Shown in pieces: positions 1 through 5,845 of a stretch of 12,443 bases of DNA (its first letter is position 1; each line of letters starts with the position of its first letter). The stretch is taken from positions 1 through 12,443 of the forward strand of contig JABDIP010000509.1 in the NCBI GenBank assembly GCA_013003675.1, in the 5' to 3' direction. The stretch is from Inquilinus sp. Lineage in GTDB: Bacteria; Pseudomonadota; Alphaproteobacteria; DSM-16000; Inquilinaceae. A program made the position numbers and the translations under genes. Under the pieces are notes generated by a model. That model was not told where the DNA came from, searched no databases, and worked only from the letters and a program-made list of their open reading frames with translations.

Positions 1-757
1 GGACGGCACCCTGATCCGGGCCCGTGCCGTCGCGTCGAACGTGAATCCCAAGCTGCTGTTCCTGGAAATGGTCGAGCGCGGCGCCCTCGACCCGGAATTC
101 GTCGCCGATATGGAGGGCTGGCGCTGCCGCTCAGGTACGTTCCGGATGAACGTCGCGCTGTCGGAACTGCCGCGCTTCTCATCCCTGAAGGGCGACGACG
201 ATCCGGAATTCCTGAACGGCACCGTCGATATCGCGCCGTCGCTGGGCTATCTGGAGCGCGCCTATGACGACGCCAAGACCGGCGGTTGGGCGCGCGAGCC
301 GGTGGTGTCCATGTGCCTGCCCTCGACCCTGGATGACAGCCTGGCGCCGGCGGGCCGCCACGTCGCCAGCCTGTTCTGCCAGCATTTCCACCCGATCCTG
401 TCGAACGGACGCTCCTGGGACGACGAGAAGGAGGCGGTGGCCGATCTGGTGATCGACACGGTCACCCGCTACGCGCCGAACTTCAAGGCGGCAGTGCTCG
501 GCCGCCAGATCAAGAGCCCGCTCGACCTGGAGCGCGATCTGGGTCTGGTCGGCGGCGACATCTTCCACGGTGCCCTGCATCTCGACCAGATCTACAGCCT
601 GCGCCCGGCCGCCGGCTTCGCCGACTACCGGTCGCCGATCGAGGGCCTCTATCTCTGCGGCTCCGGCGCCCACCCCGGCGGCGGCGTCTCCGGCCTGCCG
701 GGCCGCAACGCGGCGAAGGCCATCGCCAAGGATTTGCGGCGGCGCCGGCGCGTCTGA
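1..757 (+). CDS. FAD-dependent oxidoreductase, PYROXD2/phytoene dehydrogenase-like (3' part only)
   Basis: The 5' end lies outside the window: the frame is open from base 2 (first residues DGTLIRARAVASNVNPK), so the GTG at 41 is an internal codon and not the start. What remains is the C-terminal half of a two-dinucleotide-binding-domain amine-oxidase/phytoene-desaturase-type flavoprotein. The stretch RARAVASNVNPKLLFLEMV matches the family's conserved 'A..VvSNadPk.tfl.L' strand-helix. Near the end, GGDIFHGALHLDQIYSLRP and GLYLCGSGAHPGGGVSGLPG resemble the PYROXD2 signature and the FAD-contacting C-terminal glycine-rich segment, followed by RNAAKAIAKDL. Such proteins carry out FAD-linked oxidations of unknown substrate; carotenoid synthesis should not be assumed because no crt genes are nearby. 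A basic tail (RRRRRV) precedes the TGA at 755-757. The gene is separated by about 260 bp from the next gene and is probably transcribed separately from it. Confidence 0.85.
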   Translation, partial: DGTLIRARAVASNVNPKLLFLEMVERGALDPEFVADMEGWRCRSGTFRMNVALSELPRFSSLKGDDDPEFLNGTVDIAPSLGYLERAYDDAKTGGWAREPVVSMCLPSTLDDSLAPAGRHVASLFCQHFHPILSNGRSWDDEKEAVADLVIDTVTRYAPNFKAAVLGRQIKSPLDLERDLGLVGGDIFHGALHLDQIYSLRPAAGFADYRSPIEGLYLCGSGAHPGGGVSGLPGRNAAKAIAKDLRRRRRV

Positions 758-947
758 CGGTCCGCTCCGATTCCTGGCGGCAAGGTGGCGCTCGCCCTGC
801 CGAGGGCTGCGTGGCGCTTCACCGCCGATTTCTCGCACTTCGCCAAGACCGCTCCCAAGCGCTGTCGTCCGCATGCGCGCCGGGCGCCCGACGCGGCGTC
901 AGGAGCGGCGGGTTGGTCTGTTTCCAGTGCCAGTATAGAAGCATAAA
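758..947. other. Intergenic stretch without a supportable gene
   Basis: This is the upstream part of the gap between the oxidoreductase and the rim-type operon. The small ORFs crossing it are composition shadows with no start signal or recognisable protein. A 10-bp palindrome, CGGGCGCCCG at 881-890, is present but has no loop or T-run, so it is not a convincing terminator. From about 920 the composition turns AT-rich, and TATAGA at 934-939 with a weak TTGGTC at 913-918 (15-bp spacing) is a poor second promoter candidate. Confidence 0.5.
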
Positions 948-965
948 CTACCGCCCAGGCGGTAG
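948..965. promoter_or_regulatory. Perfect 18-bp palindrome, candidate operator
   Basis: CTACCGCC at 948-955 and GGCGGTAG at 958-965 are exact reverse complements separated by 2 bp (CA). The element ends 5 bp before a consensus TTGACA box. Length, perfect symmetry and position fit a binding site for a dimeric repressor such as a TetR-family protein; that family assignment is inference. There is no regulator gene in the window. It is not followed by a T-run, so a terminator is unlikely. Confidence 0.6.
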
Positions 966-981
966 AAAGTTGACATTTCTA
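963..981. promoter_or_regulatory. Second dyad overlapping the -35 box
   Basis: TAGAAA at 963-968 and TTTCTA at 976-981 are exact inverted arms with a 7-bp centre that contains the TTGACA hexamer (970-975). It shares three bases with the 948-965 palindrome. A protein bound here would cover the -35 element. Six-base arms can arise by chance, so this is weaker than the neighbouring palindrome. Confidence 0.4.
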
Positions 982-998
982 TTTCCTGTCTGTAGGGT
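970..998 (+). promoter_or_regulatory. Candidate sigma-70-type promoter for the rim-like operon
   Basis: A full-consensus -35 TTGACA (970-975) is followed after exactly 17 bp by TAGGGT (993-998), which keeps the T, A and final T of TATAAT. It sits in the only AT-rich island of the gap. Transcription would begin near 1005, giving a leader of only about 14 nt to the GTG at 1019, or about 40-50 nt to the alternative starts at 1046 and 1055. Confidence 0.55.
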
Positions 999-1018
999 CG
1001 CGGCAAATCAGCGGCTCG

Positions 1019-1405
1019 GTGGAGAGCCCAGTCGCCCAACAGGAAGTGCGCACATTGGCCCTCGACGCCTCACTTGCCGACAAGCCGACACCAGCCCGGA
1101 TCGCCGAGCTGCTGGTGGCCCTCGACGGGATACCGTTCGGCGGCAAGCCCGGCGGCCGGTTTCGGATTTCGCGGAAATTTCTGCGCCAGTTCGCTGAAAG
1201 GCGTCGGCTCCAGCCGGAGCTGGTGGACGCGATCGCCGATGAGATGTTCGAGCGCGGTTTTGTGCTGATCGACATGGAGTCCTATTTCGTCGTGATCCCG
1301 CAGCGCTATTTCTCCAGCTATCGGCGGGTCACCGCCGCCGCCGCCGAACGGGTCCTGATGGCGCCGGACGGCGACGTGAACGCGACTCCGGGATCGAGCG
1401 CATGA
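1019..1405 (+). CDS. Small conserved-looking hypothetical protein heading the rim-like operon
   Basis: This is a 128-residue soluble protein that I do not recognise as a named family. Residues 24-35 (PTPARIAELLVA) look like an amphipathic helix. Residues 49-94, with RKFLRQFAERR, then PELVDAIADEMFERGFVLID, then ESYFVVIP, could form helix-helix-hairpin, reminiscent of a small winged-helix domain; that is inference from pattern only. The tail is alanine-rich and disordered-looking. The GTG at 1019 lacks a clear Shine-Dalgarno. GTG 1046 or, better, TTG 1055 (preceded by AGGAAG at 1041-1046, 8-nt spacing) are alternatives that would remove 9 or 12 residues. The TGA at 1403-1405 overlaps the next gene's ATG (ATGA), so translation is probably coupled to the RimB-like gene. 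The position suggests a partner or regulator of the RimK system. It has no EAL motif, so it is not the phosphodiesterase RimA I recall from Pseudomonas. Confidence 0.7.
   Translation: MESPVAQQEVRTLALDASLADKPTPARIAELLVALDGIPFGGKPGGRFRISRKFLRQFAERRRLQPELVDAIADEMFERGFVLIDMESYFVVIPQRYFSSYRRVTAAAAERVLMAPDGDVNATPGSSA
1041..1046 (+). promoter_or_regulatory. Candidate ribosome-binding site for an alternative internal start
   Basis: AGGAAG lies 8 nt before an in-frame TTG at 1055, whereas no purine-rich site precedes the GTG at 1019. It is the only Shine-Dalgarno-like hexamer near the beginning of this gene, so it bears on which start is used. Confidence 0.35.
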
Positions 1406-1920
1406 TCAGGATCGTTCGGCCGGCGCGGCCGATGACGGGCCCGGCCGGCGAACAGATCGTCGGCTGGCGCGAGTGGTTCGGGCTGCCGAATCTCGGCGTG
1501 CCGCGCATCAAGGCGAAGCTCGATACCGGCGCCCGGACCTCGGCGCTGCATGCCTTCGACGTGGAGCGGCTGACCATCGATAGCCGCGAGTGGGTGCAGT
1601 TCGCGGTCCACCCGCTGCAGCGCGACGACCGGACGGTCATCTCCTGCCTGGCGCCACTGCTCGACGAGCGGGGCGTGAAAAACTCCGGCGGCCAGCTCGA
1701 GCACCGCTACTTTATCGAAACGACATTGCGGATGGACGGACGGGACTGGCCGATCGAGCTGTCGCTCACCAATCGCGACCAGATGGGCTTCCGCATGCTC
1801 ATCGGCCGAACCGCCATGCATGGCCGGCTGATCGTGAACCCGGCCCTGTCCTACAGCCTGAAGCGGGGAGCGCGGCGGCGCCGCCCGGCAAAATCCACCC
1901 CGAGAAAGGAAGCGATATGA
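1402..1920 (+). CDS. rimB: RimB-like retropepsin-fold protease ('ATP-dependent zinc protease' family)
   Basis: The 172-residue protein matches the family often annotated as 'putative ATP-dependent zinc protease' (DUF785/PF05618), which is structurally a single-domain retropepsin-like aspartic protease. The core GWREWFGLPNLGVPRIKAKL is followed by DTGARTSALHA, with the catalytic-type DTGA at residues 41-44. A second conserved block, MGFRMLIGRTAMHGRLIVNP, is at 128-147. One such domain would dimerise to build an active site. In Pseudomonas a homolog (RimB) is described as a partner of RimK; the symbol is given by analogy. The ATG at 1402 overlaps the upstream stop; ATG 1432 (residue 11) is a possible alternative since family members usually begin close to the GWREW block. 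Residues 153-172 form a very basic tail (KRGARRRRPAKSTPRKEAI) that may be lineage-specific and could contact RNA or ribosomes. The stop overlaps the start of rimK. Confidence 0.85.
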   Translation: MIRIVRPARPMTGPAGEQIVGWREWFGLPNLGVPRIKAKLDTGARTSALHAFDVERLTIDSREWVQFAVHPLQRDDRTVISCLAPLLDERGVKNSGGQLEHRYFIETTLRMDGRDWPIELSLTNRDQMGFRMLIGRTAMHGRLIVNPALSYSLKRGARRRRPAKSTPRKEAI

Positions 1921-2822
1921 ATATCTGCATGCTGGCCCGCAATCCGGACCTCTACTCGCACAAGCGGCTGGTGGAGGCGGCGGAGGCGAGGGGCCACACG
2001 ATCCGCATCCTGAACACGACGCTGGTCTATATGAACATCACGTCGCACCGGCCGGAGATCCGCTATGGCGGCGAGAAGATCACCGGCTATGACGCGGTCA
2101 TCCCGCGCATCGGCGCGTCGATCACCTTCTACGGCCTGGCGGTGCTGCGCCAGTTCGAGATGATGGGCGTCTATCCGCTCAACGAGTCGGTGGCGATCGG
2201 CCGCTCGCGCGACAAGCTGCGCAGCCTGCAATTGCTGTCGCGCGACGGGCTGGGCCTGCCGGTGACCGGCTTCGCCCATGCCACCAAATACGCCGACGAC
2301 ATGATCGATATGGTCGGCGGGGCGCCGGCGGTGATCAAGCTGCTGGAGGGCACCCAGGGGATCGGCGTGGTGCTGGGCGAGACGCGCAACTCGGCCAAGA
2401 GCGTCATCGAGGCCTTCCGCGGCGTGAAGGTGAACATCCTGGTGCAGGAGTTCATCAAGGAGGCCGGCGGCTCGGACATCCGCTGCCTGGTGATCGGCGA
2501 CAAGGTCGTGGCCGCCATGCAGCGACAGGGCGCGGAAGGCGATTTTCGCTCCAACTTGCACCGAGGCGGGCAGGCGTCCACCATCAAGATTACCCCTGAG
2601 GAACGCTCCACCGCCGTGCGCGCCGCCAAGTCGATGGGTCTCAACGTGGCCGGCGTCGACCTGTTGCGGTCGAACCACGGCCCGGTGATCATGGAGGTCA
2701 ATTCCTCGCCCGGCCTGGAGGGCATCGAGAGTGCCACCGGGCTGGATATCGCCGGCAAAATGATCGAATTCCTGGAATCCCATGCCAAACCGAACAGAAC
2801 AAAAACCCGCGGCCGCGGCTAA
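1917..2822 (+). CDS. rimK: RimK, ATP-grasp alpha-L-glutamate ligase (ribosomal protein S6 modification)
   Basis: The 301-residue protein is essentially the same length as E. coli RimK (300). RimK uses ATP to attach glutamate residues to the C-terminus of ribosomal protein S6 in the cytoplasm. The N-terminal domain carries MNICMLARNPDLYSHKRL and DAVIPRIGAS. The ATP-grasp core has the lysine/glycine-rich loop VIKLLEGTQGIGVVLGE (139-155), VQEFIKEAGGSDIRCLVIGD (176-195), RSNLHRGG (211-218), and metal ligands Asp248, Glu260 and Asn262 in GVDLL and MEVNSSPG. The start at 1917 is set by AAAGGA (1905-1910) with 6-nt spacing and by the ATGA overlap with the preceding gene; the open frame upstream of it is a shadow inside that gene. 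The C-terminal end KPNRTKTRGRG is basic. The last 41 bp overlap the next gene in another frame. The target here is not shown by the sequence; S6 is assumed from the family. Confidence 0.95.
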   Translation: MNICMLARNPDLYSHKRLVEAAEARGHTIRILNTTLVYMNITSHRPEIRYGGEKITGYDAVIPRIGASITFYGLAVLRQFEMMGVYPLNESVAIGRSRDKLRSLQLLSRDGLGLPVTGFAHATKYADDMIDMVGGAPAVIKLLEGTQGIGVVLGETRNSAKSVIEAFRGVKVNILVQEFIKEAGGSDIRCLVIGDKVVAAMQRQGAEGDFRSNLHRGGQASTIKITPEERSTAVRAAKSMGLNVAGVDLLRSNHGPVIMEVNSSPGLEGIESATGLDIAGKMIEFLESHAKPNRTKTRGRG

Positions 2823-3861
2823 ACCGGGCCGGCAGCCGCCGTTCGAGTTCGGCGGCATCACCGTCGCTCCCGGTGGCCGTGCGACCGTCGACCTGCCGCT
2901 CAGCCTGTTGTCGAACCACACACCGGTGACCATACCGGTGCGGGTCCTGCACGGGCGGCGGCCCGGCGCGCAACTGTTCGTGTCGGCCGCGGTGCATGGC
3001 GACGAGATCAACGGGGTGGAAATCATCCGCCGGCTGCTAAAGCTGAAATCGTTGGACCATATGCGCGGCACCCTGTTGGCGGTGCCGGTGGTCAACGCCT
3101 TCGGATTCATCGGCCAGACCCGCTATCTGCCGGATCGCCGCGACCTGAACCGTTGCTTTCCGGGCGTCGCCAAGGGGTCTCTGGCGGCGCAGATCGCCAA
3201 TCTGTTCATGACCGAGATCGTCGCCCGCTGCAGCCATGGTATCGACCTGCATACCGGGTCCAATCACCGGACCAATCTGCCGCAGATCCGCGGCAATCTG
3301 AGCGATCCGGAGGCGCTGAAGATGGCCGAGGCATTCGCCGCCCCGGCCATTCTGGATGCGCCGAGGCGGTCGGGCTCACTGCGCGGCGAGGCGAGCATTC
3401 CGGTCCTGGTCTATGAGGCTGGCGAGGCGCTGCGCTTCGACGAGGCGGCGATCAGTATCGGCGTTCGCGGCCTGGTGCGTGTCATGGAGGCGCTCGGCAT
3501 GATCCAGCAGCAGGAGCGCCGCCGGACCATCCGGCCGTTCAGGGCGGAAGCGAGTTCATGGGTGCGGTCGCCGCTGGGCGGCGTGCTGCGCGCGCCGTGC
3601 CGGCTGGGCAGTTTCGTCCATGCCGGCGACCGCCTGGGCATCGTCGCCGACCCGTTCGGCGAGACCGAGGTCGAGGTGGTCGCCAAGGATCCCGGCGTCG
3701 TCATCGGCCGTCTGAACCTGCCGGTGGTCAACCAGGGCGACGCCCTGTTTCACGTCGCCAAGATGATCGATCCCACCAGGGCCGCCGGCGATCGCGTACA
3801 GCAGCACATCCAGGACGACATCGACCGCGAATTCCAGTCAACCGACGAAGAACCGGATTAA
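2782..3861 (+). CDS. M14-family metallohydrolase (succinylglutamate desuccinylase/aspartoacylase type)
   Basis: The 359-residue protein belongs to the AstE/AspA branch of zinc carboxypeptidase-like enzymes. Zinc ligands are visible as His72 and Glu75 in AAVHGDEINGVE and His157 in GIDLHTGSNH. The DRRDLNRCFPG block (118-128) is the usual substrate-binding segment, and Glu212 in VYEAGE is the likely catalytic glutamate. Residues about 262-326 form the beta-rich C-terminal domain common in these proteins, followed by an acidic tail. An in-frame TGA at 2761 leaves ATG 2782 as the only standard start that includes the conserved N-terminal FEFGGITVAPGGRATVDL, even though the ribosome site is weak; the 41-bp overlap with rimK suggests translational coupling. 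Family members cleave N-acyl-amino acids or terminal amide-linked groups. Next to rimK, removal or trimming of glutamyl chains is a reasonable hypothesis but is not shown. AstE of arginine catabolism is unlikely because no other ast gene is present. Confidence 0.9.
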   Translation: MPNRTEQKPAAAAKPGRQPPFEFGGITVAPGGRATVDLPLSLLSNHTPVTIPVRVLHGRRPGAQLFVSAAVHGDEINGVEIIRRLLKLKSLDHMRGTLLAVPVVNAFGFIGQTRYLPDRRDLNRCFPGVAKGSLAAQIANLFMTEIVARCSHGIDLHTGSNHRTNLPQIRGNLSDPEALKMAEAFAAPAILDAPRRSGSLRGEASIPVLVYEAGEALRFDEAAISIGVRGLVRVMEALGMIQQQERRRTIRPFRAEASSWVRSPLGGVLRAPCRLGSFVHAGDRLGIVADPFGETEVEVVAKDPGVVIGRLNLPVVNQGDALFHVAKMIDPTRAAGDRVQQHIQDDIDREFQSTDEEPD

Positions 3862-3871
3862 GGTCCCTCCA

Positions 3872-4795
3872 ATGAGTTTTTCCTCCAAGAAAGTCATCTA
3901 TGCCGCGATGGCCGGCAATGGCCTGATCGCGATCACCAAGTTCGGCGCCGCCGCGGCGACCGGCAGTTCCGCCATGCTGTCGGAGGCGATCCACTCGGTC
4001 GTCGACACCGGCAACCAGGTCTTGCTGCTGTACGGCCTGCGCCGGGCGAACCGCCCGCCCGACCGCAAGCATCCGTTCGGCTATGGCATGGAGCTGTACT
4101 TCTGGACCTTCGTCGTCGCCATCCTGATCTTCGCGGTGGGCTCCGGTCTGTCGATCTATGAAGGCTTCAGCAAGTTGTTCGATCCGCACCCGATCAGAAA
4201 CCCGATGGTGAACTACATCGTGCTGACCATCGCCGTCGTGTTCGAGGGGGCCGCCTGGAGCGTCGCCTTTGCCGCCTTCCGCAAGGAGAAGGGCAATCTG
4301 GGGTTCCTGACCGCGGTGCGCCGCAGCAAGGATCCGACGGTGTTCACCGTGCTGTTCGAGGACAGCGCCGCCATGCTCGGCCTGATCGTCGCCTTTGTCG
4401 GCATCTGGCTGTCGCAGGTGCTGGACATGCCGGCGCTCGACGCCGTCGCCTCGATCGGCATCGGCGTGATTCTGGCGCTGACCGCGATCCTGCTCGCCTA
4501 TGAGAGCAAGGGCCTGCTGATCGGCGAGGCGGTCACGAACGAGGTCGAGGCCGGCATCCGGAAGATCGTGGGCAATCAGGCGGGCATCTATTCGGTGAAC
4601 GAGATGCTGACCATGCATCTCGGGCCGAAGGACGTGCTGCTGAACATCAGCCTCGATTTCGCCGACGGCCTGACCGCCAATGACGTCGAGGCGGCGATCT
4701 CGCGGATGGAGAAGGCGATCAAGCAAGCCTATCCGCAGATCAAGCGGGTCTTCATCGAGGCGCAAAGCCGTCAGGGCCACCAGGACAGCCTGTGA
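3872..4795 (+). CDS. Cation diffusion facilitator (CDF) transporter, ZNT9-like branch
   Basis: The 307-residue inner-membrane protein is of normal CDF length. The N-terminal region has about six hydrophobic segments (roughly residues 8-30, 36-56, 76-98, 112-135, 160-181, 192-212), followed by a cytoplasmic domain (about 215-298). His41 and Asp45 (SEAIHSVVDTGNQ) are the TM2 metal-site residues, and HPFGYGMELYFW (67-78) is the conserved loop after TM2. In TM5 the classical HxxxD of Zn/Fe CDFs is replaced by FEDSAAM (Glu163, Asp164), the pattern of the SLC30A9/ZNT9-like branch, so metal choice cannot be read off; zinc, manganese or another divalent ion exchanged for protons is plausible. ATG 3872 is preceded by AAGG at 3860-3863 with 8-nt spacing. 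It starts only 10 bp after the M14 gene, so it is probably in the same transcript. Confidence 0.9.
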   Translation: MSFSSKKVIYAAMAGNGLIAITKFGAAAATGSSAMLSEAIHSVVDTGNQVLLLYGLRRANRPPDRKHPFGYGMELYFWTFVVAILIFAVGSGLSIYEGFSKLFDPHPIRNPMVNYIVLTIAVVFEGAAWSVAFAAFRKEKGNLGFLTAVRRSKDPTVFTVLFEDSAAMLGLIVAFVGIWLSQVLDMPALDAVASIGIGVILALTAILLAYESKGLLIGEAVTNEVEAGIRKIVGNQAGIYSVNEMLTMHLGPKDVLLNISLDFADGLTANDVEAAISRMEKAIKQAYPQIKRVFIEAQSRQGHQDSL

Positions 4796-4818
4796 CGCCG
4801 CCGGCGGCCGCAGCGAAC

Positions 4819-4827
4819 AGGGAGAGG
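4819..4827 (+). promoter_or_regulatory. Ribosome-binding site that fixes the zntB-like start
   Basis: AGGGAGAGG ends 5 nt before ATG 4833. The reading frame is open back to 4680 inside the CDF gene, and this strong site is what identifies 4833 as the true start. Confidence 0.75.
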
Positions 4828-4832
4828 CAAAC

Positions 4833-5807
4833 ATGGCCGACGAATCGGACCTGATCTGTGCATTCATCTTCGACGGCAAAGGCGGCGGCAAGGCGATGGA
4901 TTGGCCCGACATCCGCGCCTGGCGGCCGGAGGATGGCCCGTTGTGGGTCCACCTCGACTTCAAGGGCGCGAACGCGCGGCGCTGGCTCGCCGAAGAGAGC
5001 GGTATCGACGAGGTCACCCAGAGCGCCCTGCTCGAGTCCGTCGTGCGGCCGCGGGTCATGCACGAAAACGGTCGTCTCTTCGTCTCGCTCAGGGCGATCA
5101 ATCTCAACCCCGGTGCGGATGCGACCGACATGGTCTCGCTGAGGATGCTCGCCTCGGCCCAGCGGATCGTGACCCTGCGCCATCGACGCCTGATGGCCGT
5201 CAGCGACCTGCGCGACGCCGTCGCGCGCGGCACCGGGCCGAAGAATGCCGGCGAATTCCTGGCGGCGATCGCGGTCGGCATCGCCGATCGGATCGCGCCG
5301 GTGGTCGATGAGATCGACGACCGCATCGATGGCCTGGAAGAGGAGGTATTGACCGCCCACAGCACCCACCTGCGAAGCCTTATCGGCGACGTCCGACGCG
5401 ACGCGATCGCGCTCAGGCGATACTTGGCGCCGCAACGCGACGTGATGGGGCGGCTGGCGATGGAGCAGGCCGACTGGCTGTCGATGCCCCGGCGCGCGCT
5501 GATCCGCGAGGTGGCCGACCGCACGACCCGGTTCGTCGAGGATTTGGATTCGGGGCGCGAGCGGGCCCAGGTCGTGCAGGACGAGTTGAACAACCGCGTC
5601 GCCGACCAGATGAACCGCACGATGTACCTGCTGACCGTGGTCGCGGCGATCCTGCTGCCTCCCAGCCTGCTGACCGGGCTTTTGGGGATCAATGTCGGCG
5701 GCATGCCGGGCGTCGACAGCGGATGGGCATTCGCGATCGTGGCGCTTGCGATACCGGTGGTCGCGGTGACCGAGTTCGTCGTGCTGCGCAAACTCAAGTG
5801 GATTTGA
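4833..5807 (+). CDS. zntB: ZntB-like divalent cation transporter (CorA superfamily)
   Basis: The 324-residue protein has the CorA/ZntB layout: an N-terminal alpha/beta cytoplasmic domain (about 1-140), a long helical stalk (about 140-262) and two C-terminal membrane helices (about 264-286 and 299-318). The pore motif is Gly-Ile-Asn at 285-287 within TGLLGINVGGMPG. CorA magnesium channels normally show GMN, while GxN with GGMPG/GGIPG after it is typical of ZntB, so ZntB is the better assignment. It would act as a homopentamer in the inner membrane, carrying Zn2+; import with protons has been proposed for E. coli ZntB, while older work described efflux. ATG 4833 lies 5 nt after AGGGAGAGG. The gene sits 37 bp after the CDF gene, a pairing that suggests divalent-metal handling. 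The symbol is by family, not orthology proof. Confidence 0.85.
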   Translation: MADESDLICAFIFDGKGGGKAMDWPDIRAWRPEDGPLWVHLDFKGANARRWLAEESGIDEVTQSALLESVVRPRVMHENGRLFVSLRAINLNPGADATDMVSLRMLASAQRIVTLRHRRLMAVSDLRDAVARGTGPKNAGEFLAAIAVGIADRIAPVVDEIDDRIDGLEEEVLTAHSTHLRSLIGDVRRDAIALRRYLAPQRDVMGRLAMEQADWLSMPRRALIREVADRTTRFVEDLDSGRERAQVVQDELNNRVADQMNRTMYLLTVVAAILLPPSLLTGLLGINVGGMPGVDSGWAFAIVALAIPVVAVTEFVVLRKLKWI

Positions 5808-5845
5808 CGAAAGCGATCGGCCGATAGGCCGCCGGGGAGGCATCG

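Noticed and set aside
881..890. Palindrome CGGGCGCCCG
   Set aside because: It has no loop, T-run or nearby gene start; short GC palindromes are common in DNA of this composition.
1590..1916. Possible N-terminal extension of RimK to 1590
   Set aside because: RimK homologs begin at MNICMLAR; ATG 1917 has a good ribosome site and the usual length results. The extension is a shadow of the RimB-like gene.
1851..3110. 419-codon open frame on the minus strand
   Set aside because: It is antisense to rimK and the M14 gene, both strongly supported by catalytic motifs.
5816..5825. Palindrome ATCGGCCGAT between the zntB-like gene and mscS
   Set aside because: It is ten bases only, with no promoter elements or T-run; it may be chance.
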